Shown here: piece after piece, positions 10,516 through 20,245 of the stretch
Layout: every line of letters begins with the position of its first letter
How positions within the stretch are numbered: position 1 is the first letter of the stretch
Source: Sphingomonas arvum
Lineage (GTDB): Bacteria; Pseudomonadota; Alphaproteobacteria; Sphingomonadales; Sphingomonadaceae
Length of the DNA stretch: 64,000 nt
Direction of reading: 5' to 3'
NCBI RefSeq assembly: GCF_026013565.1
Contig: NZ_JAPDOB010000001.1
Span: 124,001 to 188,000 of the forward strand
The notes under the pieces: generated by a model
The model's input: only the letters and a program-made list of their open reading frames with translations
What the model was told of the DNA's origin: nothing
The model's database searches: none
Position numbers and translations under genes: made by a program

Positions 10516-12453
10516 TCAGGCCCCGGCCTTCTGCAGCTCGGCCGCGATGGTCGCGATTTCCTCGATCGCGGCGGCAAGGTCCTCGGCGCCCCGTGCCTGC
10601 TGGCCGGCAGCCGCCGCCGCCTGGGCTGCGGCACTCGAGGCCTGCTCGGCGACCGTAGCAATCTGCTCGGCGCCCTGCGCGACCTGGGCCGAGGCCGACA
10701 GGATGAGCTCGGTCCCGCTCACCACCCGGGCGCTGCCGCTGGCCAGTGCAGCAACCCGCCCACCGAGGCCCGCCAATTGCTCCACGATGCGGATGTTGCG
10801 TGCGCTCTCGACCTCGCTGACCCCGGCGATCTGGTCCAGGTCGCGGCGCAGGTCGGCGATCTGCTCGCGCATGCCGTCGATCACGTCACGGATCTCCTCG
10901 GTCCCGCCCGCTGACTCCCGCGCGAGCTTGCGGATGTCGTCGGAGACGAGTGCGAAACCGCGTCCCGCATCACCGGCCCGAGCCGCTTCTACCGATCCGC
11001 TGACCGCCAGCATGTTGGTCTGCACCGCGATCAGCGATACCCCGTCGACCAGCTTGCTCAGCCTGCGGCAGGCGCCTTCCAGCTCCTTGACGAGGGTTGC
11101 GACCGCGCGGGTCTCGTGCAGTGCGTCGTTCGTGCCGTCGACCAGCCCGCGCACCGTCATTTCGCTGTCGCCAAGGAGCGCGGCGATCGCCTCTGTCTGG
11201 GCCAGGGCGGCGGCCGCCCGCTCGCGGGTCTGTTCGGCGGAGCGGGAGATCTCGGTCAGTGCGCTCGTCGACTCCTGCGTGGCGGACGCCTGGATCTCCG
11301 TGCCGCGCCCGATCTGTTCGATGGCGGCCATGATCTGCGTCGCCGCGCCGGACAGTTCCTGCACGGTCGCCGACAGCTCCTCGGCCGAGGATGCAACCTC
11401 CTCGACGACGGCGCCGGCCGTGCCGCCGCCACTGTGGATTTGAGCGGCCAGTTCCGCCAGGACATGCGCTGCCTGCTGGCTCTGCTCCAGCGAAGAGGAT
11501 TGCTGGTCGATGGCCTGCAGCGCCTGGCCGGCGCCCGCCGCCTGTTCCTCTGCCGCGCCCGCAATCTGCTCGGCCGCGCGCTGTGCTTCGCGGGAGGCAG
11601 CCTCGGCCTCGACCGCCGACAACAGGATGTCCCGAGCACCGTCAGCGATGTCGCCCATGTCCTCGCGCAGTTGCAGCAGCCGTTCGGTGATCGCGCCCGC
11701 CGTCGCAACCTGCTGCGTGGCCGTCTGCGCCGCCTGACGGATCCGGGCGGCGATGCCTTGCACGCTGTTCCGGATCGCTTCCGCTGACGAATCGATCTCT
11801 CCGGCGCTCCGTTCCGAGTTTTCGGCCAGTGCGCGCACCTCGTCCGCCACGACGGAGAAGCCGCGGCCGTCGTCACCCGCCCGTGCCGCCTCGATCGCCG
11901 CGTTCAAGGCGAGGAGGTTGGTTTCCTCCGACATGTCGCCGACCGTTCGGGCAATCTGGCGGATCGCGCCGACTTGCTGCTCCAGCCGCTCGGCGTAACT
12001 CACCGACACCAGCTGGCGGGCGGAATTGGCCTCGATGGCGGCGACCGAGGCTGCGATGGCGGCCGAGCTCTCCACCACGGCCGTCTGCAGCAATATGGCG
12101 TCCTTCTGTGCCGCCTCGGCTTCGGTGCGGGCGTCGCCAAATGCGTGGCCAAGCTGCTGGATGGCCGCCAGCGACTCCTGGGCTGCTCCAGCGGCTTCCT
12201 CGCTCCCGGCGGCGATCTGCTCCATCGCCTGCCGCAACTGGTTGGCCGACGCCGACGCCTCCGTCAGGCCGCTGGCAAGCTCCTCGGTTGCGGCGCCGAT
12301 CTGCTCGACCGCGCGCTCCTCTCGGTTGGCGTCCGGCGCCAGCGGCTGGCGGGCGCGCAGAGAAGGGGAGGCGGTTGGTGCTGCGGGCACCTGCGCCACC
12401 GCCGGGGTGCGGCGCCCCTTGCGTCCAACATCCGAAGTCTTGACCAACGGCAC
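10516..12453 (-). CDS. Soluble methyl-accepting chemotaxis protein with two signalling hairpins
   Basis: A 645-residue coiled-coil receptor without a transmembrane segment or a recognisable ligand domain. It contains two copies of the MCP signalling tip. The first is the standard one, with [16 protein letters not shown] and [16 protein letters not shown]. The second, towards the C terminus, is divergent: [16 protein letters not shown] and [15 protein letters not shown]. The start is the GTG at 12453, chosen because a GGGGGAG lies about 6 nt upstream; the open frame continues to 12639 without recognisable protein. It is the first gene of the chemosensory operon. Tandem signalling tips may allow it to nucleate a cytoplasmic array. 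Confidence 0.9.
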   Translation of the reverse strand: MPLVKTSDVGRKGRRTPAVAQVPAAPTASPSLRARQPLAPDANREERAVEQIGAATEELASGLTEASASANQLRQAMEQIAAGSEEAAGAAQESLAAIQQLGHAFGDARTEAEAAQKDAILLQTAVVESSAAIAASVAAIEANSARQLVSVSYAERLEQQVGAIRQIARTVGDMSEETNLLALNAAIEAARAGDDGRGFSVVADEVRALAENSERSAGEIDSSAEAIRNSVQGIAARIRQAAQTATQQVATAGAITERLLQLREDMGDIADGARDILLSAVEAEAASREAQRAAEQIAGAAEEQAAGAGQALQAIDQQSSSLEQSQQAAHVLAELAAQIHSGGGTAGAVVEEVASSAEELSATVQELSGAATQIMAAIEQIGRGTEIQASATQESTSALTEISRSAEQTRERAAAALAQTEAIAALLGDSEMTVRGLVDGTNDALHETRAVATLVKELEGACRRLSKLVDGVSLIAVQTNMLAVSGSVEAARAGDAGRGFALVSDDIRKLARESAGGTEEIRDVIDGMREQIADLRRDLDQIAGVSEVESARNIRIVEQLAGLGGRVAALASGSARVVSGTELILSASAQVAQGAEQIATVAEQASSAAAQAAAAAGQQARGAEDLAAAIEEIATIAAELQKAGA

Positions 12454-12633
12454 ACGTCTCTCCCCCGCAACTGTTGCGCCACCGTAGCTGTCGCAGTTGA
12501 ACAATCCAATGGCAGGGACGAGCAGGGCGCCCGGGCACGGCTGCCGATCGGGCTCGAGCGGGCCACCGATCAACTGCCCTTGCCAGCTAACAGCGCAGCG
12601 GGAACAAGTCGTTGCCCCTCGAGGAGACGCTTC

Positions 12634-13797
12634 ATGCACTTCGGCGACTACCAGAACAGCATCTACATGGGGGGCCTCGCCGGCGTCATGCCCAGGTGGC
12701 CCGTCGACTTCGCCAACCTGAAGGCGCGGGCGGAAGAAGCCATGTCTCCGTCCGTGCTGAGCTACGTCCAGGGTGGCTGCGGCGACGAGTGGACCCAGGA
12801 CGTGAACGCTTCCGCCTTCCGCAACTGGGGCATGATCCCGCGCATGATGGTGGACTGCAGCGTCCGCGACCTGTCAATCGACCTGTTCGGGCTCAAGCTG
12901 CCGACGCCCGTCTTCATGGCGCCGATCGGCGTCAACGGCATCTGCACGGAGGACGGCCATGGCGATCTCGCCGCGGCGCAGGCTTCGGCCCGGACGGGCG
13001 TGCCGTTCTGTGCCTCCACCTTGTCCAACGATCCGATCGAGGAGGTCGCGGCGGCGCAGGGCGACACGCCTGGCTTTTTCCAGCTCTACACGCCCAACGA
13101 CGAGGCGCTCGCCGCCAGCCTCGTCGGTCGCGCCGAGCGGGCCGGCTACAAGGCGCTGGTGGTCACGCTCGACACCTGGGTGACCGGCTGGCGGCCGCGC
13201 GACCTCAACACGGCCAACTTCCCGCAGCTACGCGGCGCCGTGCTCCAGAACTACTTCAGCGATCCGGTCTTCCGCGCCCGCCTGGCCGTGCCGCCGGAGG
13301 AGAACCCGCAGGCCGCCATCCTCGAGTGGGTAGGCGTGTTCGGCAAGGTGCTGAGCTGGGATGACCTGCCCTGGCTGCGCAGCCTGACAGCCATGCCGCT
13401 GGTCCTGAAGGGCATCTGTCACCCCGACGACGCCCGCCGCGCCGTCGATCTCGGCGTGGACGCCATCTACTGCTCCAACCATGGCGGGCGGCAGGCGAAC
13501 GGCGGCATTGCTGCGATCGACCTCCTGGCGGAGGTGGTGGCGGCTGCGGGCAGCACACCGGTGCTGTTCGATTCCGGCGTCCGCTCGGGCAGCGACGTGA
13601 TCAAGGCACTCGCGCTGGGCGCGGCGGCGGTCGGAATCGGCCGGCCCTATGCCTACGGCCTGGCGCTGGGTGGTGCGGACGGCGCCGAGCACGTCCTTCG
13701 CTCCATCCTAGCTGAGGCCGACCTGCTGATGGCCGTCAACGGTTATCCGAGCGTCAGTACCGTGCGCGAAGCCGGCGCCCTCCGACAGTCACTTTAG
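12634..13797 (+). CDS. Lactate 2-monooxygenase (FMN-dependent alpha-hydroxy acid oxidase family)
   Basis: Oxidises L-lactate with O2 to acetate, CO2 and water in the canonical mycobacterial enzyme. The 387 residues start at an ATG with GAGGAG 7 nt upstream. The N-terminal [14 protein letters not shown] and the [19 protein letters not shown] segment are characteristic of lactate 2-monooxygenase rather than glycolate oxidase or lactate dehydrogenase. The catalytic His lies in [13 protein letters not shown] and FMN-phosphate contacts in [11 protein letters not shown] and GIGRPYAYG. It converges on an MHS transporter and shares four bases of overlapping stop codons with it. Confidence 0.9.
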   Translation: MHFGDYQNSIYMGGLAGVMPRWPVDFANLKARAEEAMSPSVLSYVQGGCGDEWTQDVNASAFRNWGMIPRMMVDCSVRDLSIDLFGLKLPTPVFMAPIGVNGICTEDGHGDLAAAQASARTGVPFCASTLSNDPIEEVAAAQGDTPGFFQLYTPNDEALAASLVGRAERAGYKALVVTLDTWVTGWRPRDLNTANFPQLRGAVLQNYFSDPVFRARLAVPPEENPQAAILEWVGVFGKVLSWDDLPWLRSLTAMPLVLKGICHPDDARRAVDLGVDAIYCSNHGGRQANGGIAAIDLLAEVVAAAGSTPVLFDSGVRSGSDVIKALALGAAAVGIGRPYAYGLALGGADGAEHVLRSILAEADLLMAVNGYPSVSTVREAGALRQSL

Positions 13798-15125
13798 GCT
13801 GCGCGACCAGCCCATTCCCGGTTGATGCCCAGCGCTGCAAGGGTGCAGACCACGCCCGACAGCAGGTAAAGCCCGACCGCCCATAGCCCGACCTTGCTCG
13901 CCAGGAACAGCGCGACCAGCGGGGCGAAGCCGGCACCGATGAACCAGGCGGAATTCGAGACGATCGCCGCGCCCGTATAGCGATAGTGGGTCGGAAAATT
14001 GCTGTTCACCGCCCCGGACGATTGGCCGAAGGACAGGCCGAGCAGGATGAACCCGCTCACCATGTACACCGCTTCGCCGAGCTGCCCGGCGCCCAGCAAC
14101 TGCGGGGCGAACCCGCTGTAGGCGCCGATCAGGACCGCCGACACGCCCAGCACTGCGCGCCGCCCGACCCGGTCGGCGATGAAGCCGGATGCCAGGATCG
14201 CGAGAACGCAGATGCCGGCGCCGAACGCCTCCAGGATCAGGAAGCGGACCGGGTCGGCTTCGGCATAGAGCTGGACCCAGGACAGGGGAAAGACTGCCAC
14301 GAGGTGAAACAGGGCGAAGCTGGCCAGCGGAGCAAAGGCGCCGAGCAGGATCGTCCGCCACTGGCTGAACAGGGTCTCGAACGGCGGCGATGGCTGCAGG
14401 TCGCGGGTCTCGAACAGGCGCTCGAACTCGGGGGTGGCAACCAGCCGTAGCCGCGCAAACAAGGCCACCACGTTGATCGCCAGCGCCACAAAGAAGGGAT
14501 AGCGCCAGCCCCAGCTGAGGAAGTCGGCCGGCGTCAGCAAGGCCGAGAAGTAAGCGAACAGGCCGCTGGCCACCATCAAGCCCAGCGGCGCGCCGAGCTG
14601 CGGGATCATGCCGTACCAGCCGCGATATTCCTTGGGCGCATTAAGCGCGAGCAGGGAGGGCAGGCCGTCCCACGATCCGCCGAGCGCGATACCCTGGCAC
14701 AGGCGGAAGAAACCAAGCAGCCAGATGCTGATCGCGCCGACCTGCGCGTAGCTCGGCAACAGGGCGATCGCCATGGTCGATCCGCCCAGCAGGAAAAGGG
14801 CGATGGTCAGCTTCACGCCGCGCCCATGGTGCTGGTCGATCCAAGTGAACAGCAGCGTCCCGAGCGGCCGGCCGATGAACGCCAGGCTGAACAGCGCGAA
14901 GGAATATAGCGTGCCGGTCAGCGGGTCGGCGAAGGGGAAGATATAACTTGGGAACACCAGCACTGACGCGATGGCGTAGACGAAGAAGTCGAAGAACTCG
15001 CCGGTGCGGCCGATGATCACGCCGATGGCGATCTCACCCGGACGGATCTCACCATCCTTGGCGTGCACCACTCGGGCGTCGCGTTCGAGCGGCGTGGAAC
15101 TGGAGGCGGGGGCAGAGGAGTTCAT
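13794..15125 (-). CDS. MFS transporter of the metabolite:H+ symporter (MHS) type
   Basis: A 443-residue inner-membrane carrier with about twelve hydrophobic segments. The N-terminal IIGRTGEFFDFFVYAIASVLVFP and FIGRPLGTLLFTW, plus GFFRLCQGIALGG, fit the ShiA/ProP/KgtP-like MHS family that imports organic acids, betaines or osmolytes with protons. The start is the ATG at 15125; the frame is open further upstream. Convergence with lactate 2-monooxygenase suggests, but does not prove, a monocarboxylate substrate. Confidence 0.85.
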   Translation of the reverse strand: MNSSAPASSSTPLERDARVVHAKDGEIRPGEIAIGVIIGRTGEFFDFFVYAIASVLVFPSYIFPFADPLTGTLYSFALFSLAFIGRPLGTLLFTWIDQHHGRGVKLTIALFLLGGSTMAIALLPSYAQVGAISIWLLGFFRLCQGIALGGSWDGLPSLLALNAPKEYRGWYGMIPQLGAPLGLMVASGLFAYFSALLTPADFLSWGWRYPFFVALAINVVALFARLRLVATPEFERLFETRDLQPSPPFETLFSQWRTILLGAFAPLASFALFHLVAVFPLSWVQLYAEADPVRFLILEAFGAGICVLAILASGFIADRVGRRAVLGVSAVLIGAYSGFAPQLLGAGQLGEAVYMVSGFILLGLSFGQSSGAVNSNFPTHYRYTGAAIVSNSAWFIGAGFAPLVALFLASKVGLWAVGLYLLSGVVCTLAALGINREWAGRAA

Positions 15126-15230
15126 GGCTTCAACAGATCCTGCCTGGGGCTGGGATGCTCGCGAGTCCTGACGGACGCAAGGGAATGGGCGCCACATCGC
15201 ATGTCCCGCTCAACGAGGGGATTGGACAAA

Positions 15231-16454
15231 ATGTCCAATGTTGCACCGCACGCAAGCGCCTACATGGGCCGCATGCTGCAGCCACTGACCAAGGCGGCCA
15301 CCCGGATGCGGGCGGGCCTGCTCTGCTCCCTTCCGCTGATCCTGTCGGCCTGCGACCGCGCGGTGCTGAACCCGGCCGGTCAGGTGGCGCGGCAGCAGCG
15401 CGACATCATCGCCATCTCCACCGGCCTTATGCTACTGATCATCGTTCCGGTCATGATCCTGACCGTGATCTTCGCGTGGCGCTACCGCAAGGGGAAGGGC
15501 GGCACCTACGATCCCAATTTTGACCACTCCACCGCTTTGGAGCTGGTGATCTGGTCGGCCCCGCTGCTGATCATCATCATCCTGGGTGCGCTGACCTGGT
15601 CAAGCACCCACCTGCTCGACCCGTTTCGCCCGCTCGACCGGCCGGCCGTGGCGCAGGACGCCGACGCCCCGCGTGAGAACATGCTGCGGGTGCAGGTCGT
15701 GTCGATGGACTGGAAGTGGCTGTTCATCTACCCCGACCAGGGTATCGCCACGGTCAATGAGCTGGTGCTTCCAGTCGGCCGCCAGGTGCGCTTCGACATC
15801 ACCTCCACCAACATGATGAGCACCTTCTACGCGCCGACGATGGCCGGCATGATCTACGCCATGCCAGGCATGCAGAGCACACTGCACGCGGTGCTCGACA
15901 AGCCGGTGACCGCCGAGGGGCTGTCCGGCATGTACACCGGCGCCGGTTTCGCCGACCAGCGCTTCAAGCTCTACGGCGTGCCGACCGCCCGCTTCGACCA
16001 GTGGGTAGCCGAGGCCAAGGGCTCCGGTCGGGCACTCGACCTGCCGACCTACATGGCGCTGGTGAAGCCCAGCGAGAAGGTGCCGGTAATGCACTTTGCC
16101 GCCGTTCAGCCCGACCTCTTCCGCCGCGTCATGGAGCGCTGCGTCGAGCCGGGTAAGCCTTGCATGAGCGACGTCATGCGCCACGACATGGGCCGGGGCG
16201 GTGGAAACCCGCACGACGTCCGCCCAGGTGCCGGCATGACGCCGGGCCGTGGCTCGGCTCCGCTGCACGGCGACAAGCCGGAGGGTGCGATCTTCAAGTC
16301 GCCGGAAGAGAAGGGCTCGGGCGAGCACTTCACCAAGCCGACCCACCCCAACCAGGCGCGCGGCGTGACCAAGCCGGGCGACGCCACCAACCGCAACATG
16401 ACTGAGCTCAGCCCCTGGCGCTCGCCGCTCGACGCGGCCGCGGCCCGGGCCTGA
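15231..16454 (+). CDS. cyoA: Cytochrome bo3-type ubiquinol oxidase subunit II
   Basis: Lipoprotein subunit of the quinol oxidase, 407 residues from the ATG at 15231. A lipobox LSAC (Cys41 from this start) precedes two membrane helices ([20 protein letters not shown] and [18 protein letters not shown]) and a periplasmic cupredoxin domain. The CuA ligands of cytochrome c oxidases are absent, as expected for a quinol oxidase. Later ATGs (15264, 15273, 15306) would give a shorter signal peptide, so the exact start is unsure. The last 80 or so residues form a Gly/Pro/His-rich tail not found in the short E. coli protein. First gene of cyoABCD. Confidence 0.95.
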   Translation: MSNVAPHASAYMGRMLQPLTKAATRMRAGLLCSLPLILSACDRAVLNPAGQVARQQRDIIAISTGLMLLIIVPVMILTVIFAWRYRKGKGGTYDPNFDHSTALELVIWSAPLLIIIILGALTWSSTHLLDPFRPLDRPAVAQDADAPRENMLRVQVVSMDWKWLFIYPDQGIATVNELVLPVGRQVRFDITSTNMMSTFYAPTMAGMIYAMPGMQSTLHAVLDKPVTAEGLSGMYTGAGFADQRFKLYGVPTARFDQWVAEAKGSGRALDLPTYMALVKPSEKVPVMHFAAVQPDLFRRVMERCVEPGKPCMSDVMRHDMGRGGGNPHDVRPGAGMTPGRGSAPLHGDKPEGAIFKSPEEKGSGEHFTKPTHPNQARGVTKPGDATNRNMTELSPWRSPLDAAAARA

Positions 16455-16468
16455 TCGGAGCCGTTCCC

Positions 16469-18505
16469 GTGACCATCGAACACATTGCCAAGATCATCTT
16501 CGGCCGGCTCACCTTGGAGTCGTTCCCGATTCACGAGCCGATCCTGCTCGGCACCTTCGCTGTGGTGGCCCTGGGCGGCCTCGGCGTCGTGGGCGCCATT
16601 ACCAAGTTCAAGCTATGGGGCTGGCTGTGGCGCGAGTGGTTCACCACCGTGGACCACAAGAAAATCGGCATCATGTACATCATCCTCGGCACGATCATGT
16701 TGCTGAGGGGCTTTGCCGACGCGTTGATGATGCGGGCGCAGCAGGCGATTGCGTTCGGCAACGAGGGCTATCTGCCCGCGCACCACTTCGACCAGGTGTT
16801 CACCGCCCACGGCACCATCATGATCTTCTTCGTGGCGATCCCGTTGGTGTCCGGCATCATCAACTTCGTCATGCCGCTGCAGATCGGCGCGCGCGACGTC
16901 GCCTTTCCTTATCTTAATTCGCTGAGCTTCTGGCTGACCGCGGCCGGCGCGGCGCTGGTGATGGCGTCCCTGTTCATCGGTGAGTTCTCGACCGCCGGCT
17001 GGCTCAACTACGTGCCGGTCTCCAACCTCCAGAACTCGCCCGGCGTCGGGCCCGACTATTACCTGTGGGCGCTGCAGATAGCGGGCGTCGGGACAAGTCT
17101 GTCCGCCATCAACATGGTGACCACCATCATCAAGATGCGGGCGCCCGGCATGACCATGATGAAGATGCCGGTGTTCTGCTGGACCGCGCTGTGCAGCCAG
17201 GTGCTGGCGGTCGCGATTTTCCCGATCCTCACCGCCGCCTTCGCCATGCTGATGCTGGACCGCTATCTCGGCTTCAACTTCTTCACCAATGACCTTGGTG
17301 GCAACCCGATGATGTACTGGAACCTGGTCTGGATCTGGGGTCACCCGGAGGTCTACGTCCTGATCCTGCCGGTGTTCGGCATCTATTCGGAGGTGACGTC
17401 GACCTTCACCGGCAAGCGGCTCTTCGGCTATTCGTCGATGGTCTACGCGACCGTGGTCATCACCATCCTCAGCTACCTCGTCTGGCTGCACCACTTCTTC
17501 ACCATGGGGTCGGGCGCATCCGTCAACAGCTTCTTCGGCATCGCCACCATGGTGATCTCGATCCCGACCGGTGCGAAGATCTTCAACTGGCTGTTCACCA
17601 TGTACCGGGGCTCCATCCGGTTCGACCTGCCGATGATGTGGGTGGTGGCTTTCATGCTGACCTTCGTGGTTGGCGGCATGACGGGCGTGCTCCTGGCCGT
17701 TCCGCCGGCCGACTTCGTGCTCCACAACTCGCTGTTCCTGGTCGCGCACTTCCATAACGTGATCATCGGCGGCGTCGTGTTCGGCCTGTTCGCCGGCATC
17801 GAATACTGGTTCCCCAAGGCCTTCGGCTTCAAGCTCAACGAGTTCTGGGGCAAGGTCCACTTCTGGGGCTGGGTGATCGGCTACTGGGTCGCCTGGACGC
17901 CGATCTACATCGTCGGCCTGATGGGCACCACGCGGCGCATGCGCTACCTGGAGGACCCCACGCTGCAGCCCTACTTCGTCATCGCGGCGATCGGTGCGGT
18001 CATCATCCTGATCGGTATCATTGGCTTCCTGATCGGCTTCGTGGTCAGCATTCGTGACCGTGAGAAGCTGAAGGTCGGCAACGATCCGTGGGACGGCCGC
18101 ACGCTGGAATGGTCGACCACCTCGCCGCCCCCGGCCTACAACTTCGCGTTCACGCCCGTGGTCCATGACCTCGACGCCTGGTACGACATGAAGTGCCGCG
18201 GCTACGAGCGGCCTTCGGGCGGCTTCAAGCCGATCCACATGCCGCGCAACACCGGGGCAGGCGTGATCCTGTCCGGCCTGGCCGCGGTGCTCGGCTTTGC
18301 CATGATCTGGTACATGTGGTGGCTCGCCGCGCTGGCCTTCCTCGGCCTGCTGGTGGTCGCGATCGGCCACACCTTCAACTACGACCGCGATTACTACATC
18401 CCGGCCGAGGAGGTGGAGCGGATCGAAGCCGGGCACCGGCCGCCACCGCCGCCCGAGCCACGACCCGACCACGGCCCGGCCCTCGAGCCGGCAGGAGCGA
18501 AGTAA
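16469..18505 (+). CDS. cyoB: Cytochrome bo3-type ubiquinol oxidase subunit I
   Basis: Catalytic heme-copper subunit, 678 residues, with the usual fifteen-helix layout of CyoB. Low-spin heme ligand in [10 protein letters not shown], the His-Tyr cross-link region in [12 protein letters not shown], the CuB histidines in WLHHFFTMG, and the high-spin and low-spin heme histidines in [12 protein letters not shown] are all present. GTG start 14 nt after cyoA. Its TAA overlaps the ATG of cyoC by one base. It reduces O2 to water using ubiquinol and pumps protons. Confidence 0.98.
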   Translation: MTIEHIAKIIFGRLTLESFPIHEPILLGTFAVVALGGLGVVGAITKFKLWGWLWREWFTTVDHKKIGIMYIILGTIMLLRGFADALMMRAQQAIAFGNEGYLPAHHFDQVFTAHGTIMIFFVAIPLVSGIINFVMPLQIGARDVAFPYLNSLSFWLTAAGAALVMASLFIGEFSTAGWLNYVPVSNLQNSPGVGPDYYLWALQIAGVGTSLSAINMVTTIIKMRAPGMTMMKMPVFCWTALCSQVLAVAIFPILTAAFAMLMLDRYLGFNFFTNDLGGNPMMYWNLVWIWGHPEVYVLILPVFGIYSEVTSTFTGKRLFGYSSMVYATVVITILSYLVWLHHFFTMGSGASVNSFFGIATMVISIPTGAKIFNWLFTMYRGSIRFDLPMMWVVAFMLTFVVGGMTGVLLAVPPADFVLHNSLFLVAHFHNVIIGGVVFGLFAGIEYWFPKAFGFKLNEFWGKVHFWGWVIGYWVAWTPIYIVGLMGTTRRMRYLEDPTLQPYFVIAAIGAVIILIGIIGFLIGFVVSIRDREKLKVGNDPWDGRTLEWSTTSPPPAYNFAFTPVVHDLDAWYDMKCRGYERPSGGFKPIHMPRNTGAGVILSGLAAVLGFAMIWYMWWLAALAFLGLLVVAIGHTFNYDRDYYIPAEEVERIEAGHRPPPPPEPRPDHGPALEPAGAK

Positions 18506-19149
18506 TGGCCGACAAGCTCGACCAGCAATCGCGGAACGAGGCCGCGGCCAGCCCGACCTTCCACCTGATGGAGGACGAGCACGGCCACGGGCACGGCAGC
18601 CCGACCATGCTCGGCTTCTGGATTTACCTGATGAGCGACGCGCTCATCTTCGCCGGGCTGTTCGCGACCTTTGGCGTGCTGAGCACAAGCTACGCCGGTG
18701 GCCCGACCCCGCGGGAGATTTTCGAGCTGCCGCTGGTGGCGCTAAACACCGCCATCCTGCTGGTGTCGTCCATTACGTTCGGCTTCGCGATGCTGGCGAT
18801 GGAAGGCGGCAAGGTCCGCACCGTGCAGCTGTGGATGCTGGTCACCGGCCTGCTCGGCGCCGCCTTCGTCGGCGTGGAGCTCTACGAGTTCGCCAACCTC
18901 ATCGCGGAAGGCGCCACGCCGCAGCGCAGCGGCTTCCTGTCCGCCTTCTTCACCCTGGTGAGCACCCACGGGCTGCACGTCACGCTCGGCATCGTCTGGA
19001 TCCTGGTCATGCTCGTCCAGCTCCAGCAACGCGGCCTCCACGTCGAGAACAAGCGCCGGCTGATGTGCCTGAGCATGTTCTGGCATTTTCTGGACGTGAT
19101 CTGGATCGGCGTGTTCACCTTCGTCTACCTGCTGGGAACCATCCGATGA
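18505..19149 (+). CDS. cyoC: Cytochrome bo3-type ubiquinol oxidase subunit III
   Basis: Membrane subunit III of the quinol oxidase, 214 residues with five hydrophobic helices. A His-rich N terminus (EDEHGHGHGS) precedes GFWIYLMSDALIFAGLFATF, and the STHGLHVTLG helix and FWHFLDVIWI end are conserved in the family. It starts one base inside the cyoB stop and overlaps cyoD by 4 nt. Confidence 0.97.
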   Translation: MADKLDQQSRNEAAASPTFHLMEDEHGHGHGSPTMLGFWIYLMSDALIFAGLFATFGVLSTSYAGGPTPREIFELPLVALNTAILLVSSITFGFAMLAMEGGKVRTVQLWMLVTGLLGAAFVGVELYEFANLIAEGATPQRSGFLSAFFTLVSTHGLHVTLGIVWILVMLVQLQQRGLHVENKRRLMCLSMFWHFLDVIWIGVFTFVYLLGTIR

Positions 19150-19532
19150 GCGCTTCCGACCACCCGGTCGACCACGACGTCCACAGCCATGGCGACACCC
19201 ATGGCCACGGCACCATGCGCAGCTATGTGGTCGGCTTCCTGCTGTCGGCGGTCCTGACCGCCATCCCGTTCTGGCTGGTGATGACCGGCGCGCTGCAGCC
19301 CGGCGCCACGGCCGCGCTGGTAATCGGCCTCGCCATTGCGCAGATCCTGGTCCACACCGTCTGCTTCCTCCACGTCAACACGTCGTCGGAAGGCGGCTGG
19401 ACGCTAGTTGCCTACGTGTTCACCGGCGTGATCGTGTTCATCACCATCGCCGGCTCCGTGTGGATCATGTACCACCTCAATACCAACATGATGCCCGGCA
19501 TGCCGACCGGCCAGGTCAGCGGTACCCCGTGA
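19146..19532 (+). CDS. cyoD: Cytochrome bo3-type ubiquinol oxidase subunit IV
   Basis: Small accessory subunit of the oxidase, 128 residues, three membrane helices. The order is a His-rich N terminus (HDVHSHGDTHGHG), SYVVGFLLSAVLTAIPFWLV, LVIGLAIAQILVHTVCFLH and YVFTGVIVFITIAGSVWIMY, matching CyoD. It overlaps cyoC by 4 nt and the SURF1 gene by 4 nt. No cyoE (heme O synthase) follows, so that enzyme must be encoded elsewhere. Confidence 0.97.
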   Translation: MSASDHPVDHDVHSHGDTHGHGTMRSYVVGFLLSAVLTAIPFWLVMTGALQPGATAALVIGLAIAQILVHTVCFLHVNTSSEGGWTLVAYVFTGVIVFITIAGSVWIMYHLNTNMMPGMPTGQVSGTP

Positions 19533-20245
19533 GCGACGCGGGCACGGGGCGGGGCAAGCGCTGGCTGCTCCTTGCCCTGTGCCTGCTCGGGCTGGTGCTC
19601 TTCACCGGCCTTGGCACCTGGCAGGTTGAGCGGCGGGCGTGGAAGCTCGACCTGATCGCCCGGGTCAACCAGCGGGTGCATGCGCCGCCCGTGCCACTTG
19701 GACCGGCACCGACCTGGTCCGGCTGGAGCAATCCGCGGGAGGCGGAATACCGCCACGTCAGCGTCACCGGCACCTTCGCGCACGACCGAACGACGCTGGT
19801 CGACGCGCTGACGGAGCTCGGCGCGGGCTACTGGGTACTGACGCCGATGCGGACGGCAGACTCCACCGTCCTCATCAATCGCGGCTTCCTGCCGCGCGAC
19901 CAGAAGGGGAGGGCGGATCGCCCGACCGGCCCGGTCACCGTGACCGGCCTCCTGCGCCTGTCCGAACCGAACGGCCGCTTCCTTCGTCCGAACAAGCCGG
20001 CGCAGGATCTGTGGTACTCCCGCGACGTTGCCGCGATCGCTCGCAGGCGTGGACTTGGACCGGTCCTCCCCTTCTTTGTCGACGCGGATGCTACGCGTAA
20101 TCCGGGCGGCTGGCCGCGCGGCGGCCTCACCGTCATCCAGTTCCGCAACACGCATCTCCTCTACGCCCTGACCTGGTTCGGGCTGGCGGCACTGTCCTTG
20201 GTCGGGCTGGTCCTGCTGCTCCGTCCGGCGCACAAGCGAGGCTGA
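19529..20245 (+). CDS. SURF1 family oxidase assembly protein
   Basis: A 238-residue SURF1/Shy1 protein with the family's two terminal membrane helices (LLLALCLLGLVLFTGLGTW and LLYALTWFGLAALSLVGLVLLL) flanking a periplasmic domain. GTWQVERRAWK, the EYRHVSVTG motif and VLINRGFLP are conserved. The start is a GTG overlapping the cyoD stop. SURF1 helps insert heme into subunit I of heme-copper oxidases. Its position suggests it serves this quinol oxidase. The last base of its stop is the first base of regB. Confidence 0.93.
   Translation: MSDAGTGRGKRWLLLALCLLGLVLFTGLGTWQVERRAWKLDLIARVNQRVHAPPVPLGPAPTWSGWSNPREAEYRHVSVTGTFAHDRTTLVDALTELGAGYWVLTPMRTADSTVLINRGFLPRDQKGRADRPTGPVTVTGLLRLSEPNGRFLRPNKPAQDLWYSRDVAAIARRRGLGPVLPFFVDADATRNPGGWPRGGLTVIQFRNTHLLYALTWFGLAALSLVGLVLLLRPAHKRG

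Noticed and set aside
12601-12613. General stress (EcfG-type GGAAC...CGTT) promoter before lactate 2-monooxygenase
   Set aside because: GGAAC and CGTT are present but only 4 nt apart, not the required 16-17.
16613-18472. A 619-codon open frame antisense to cyoB
   Set aside because: Arg/His/Asp-rich translation with no domain; it is the GC-rich antisense shadow of a clearly real cyoB.
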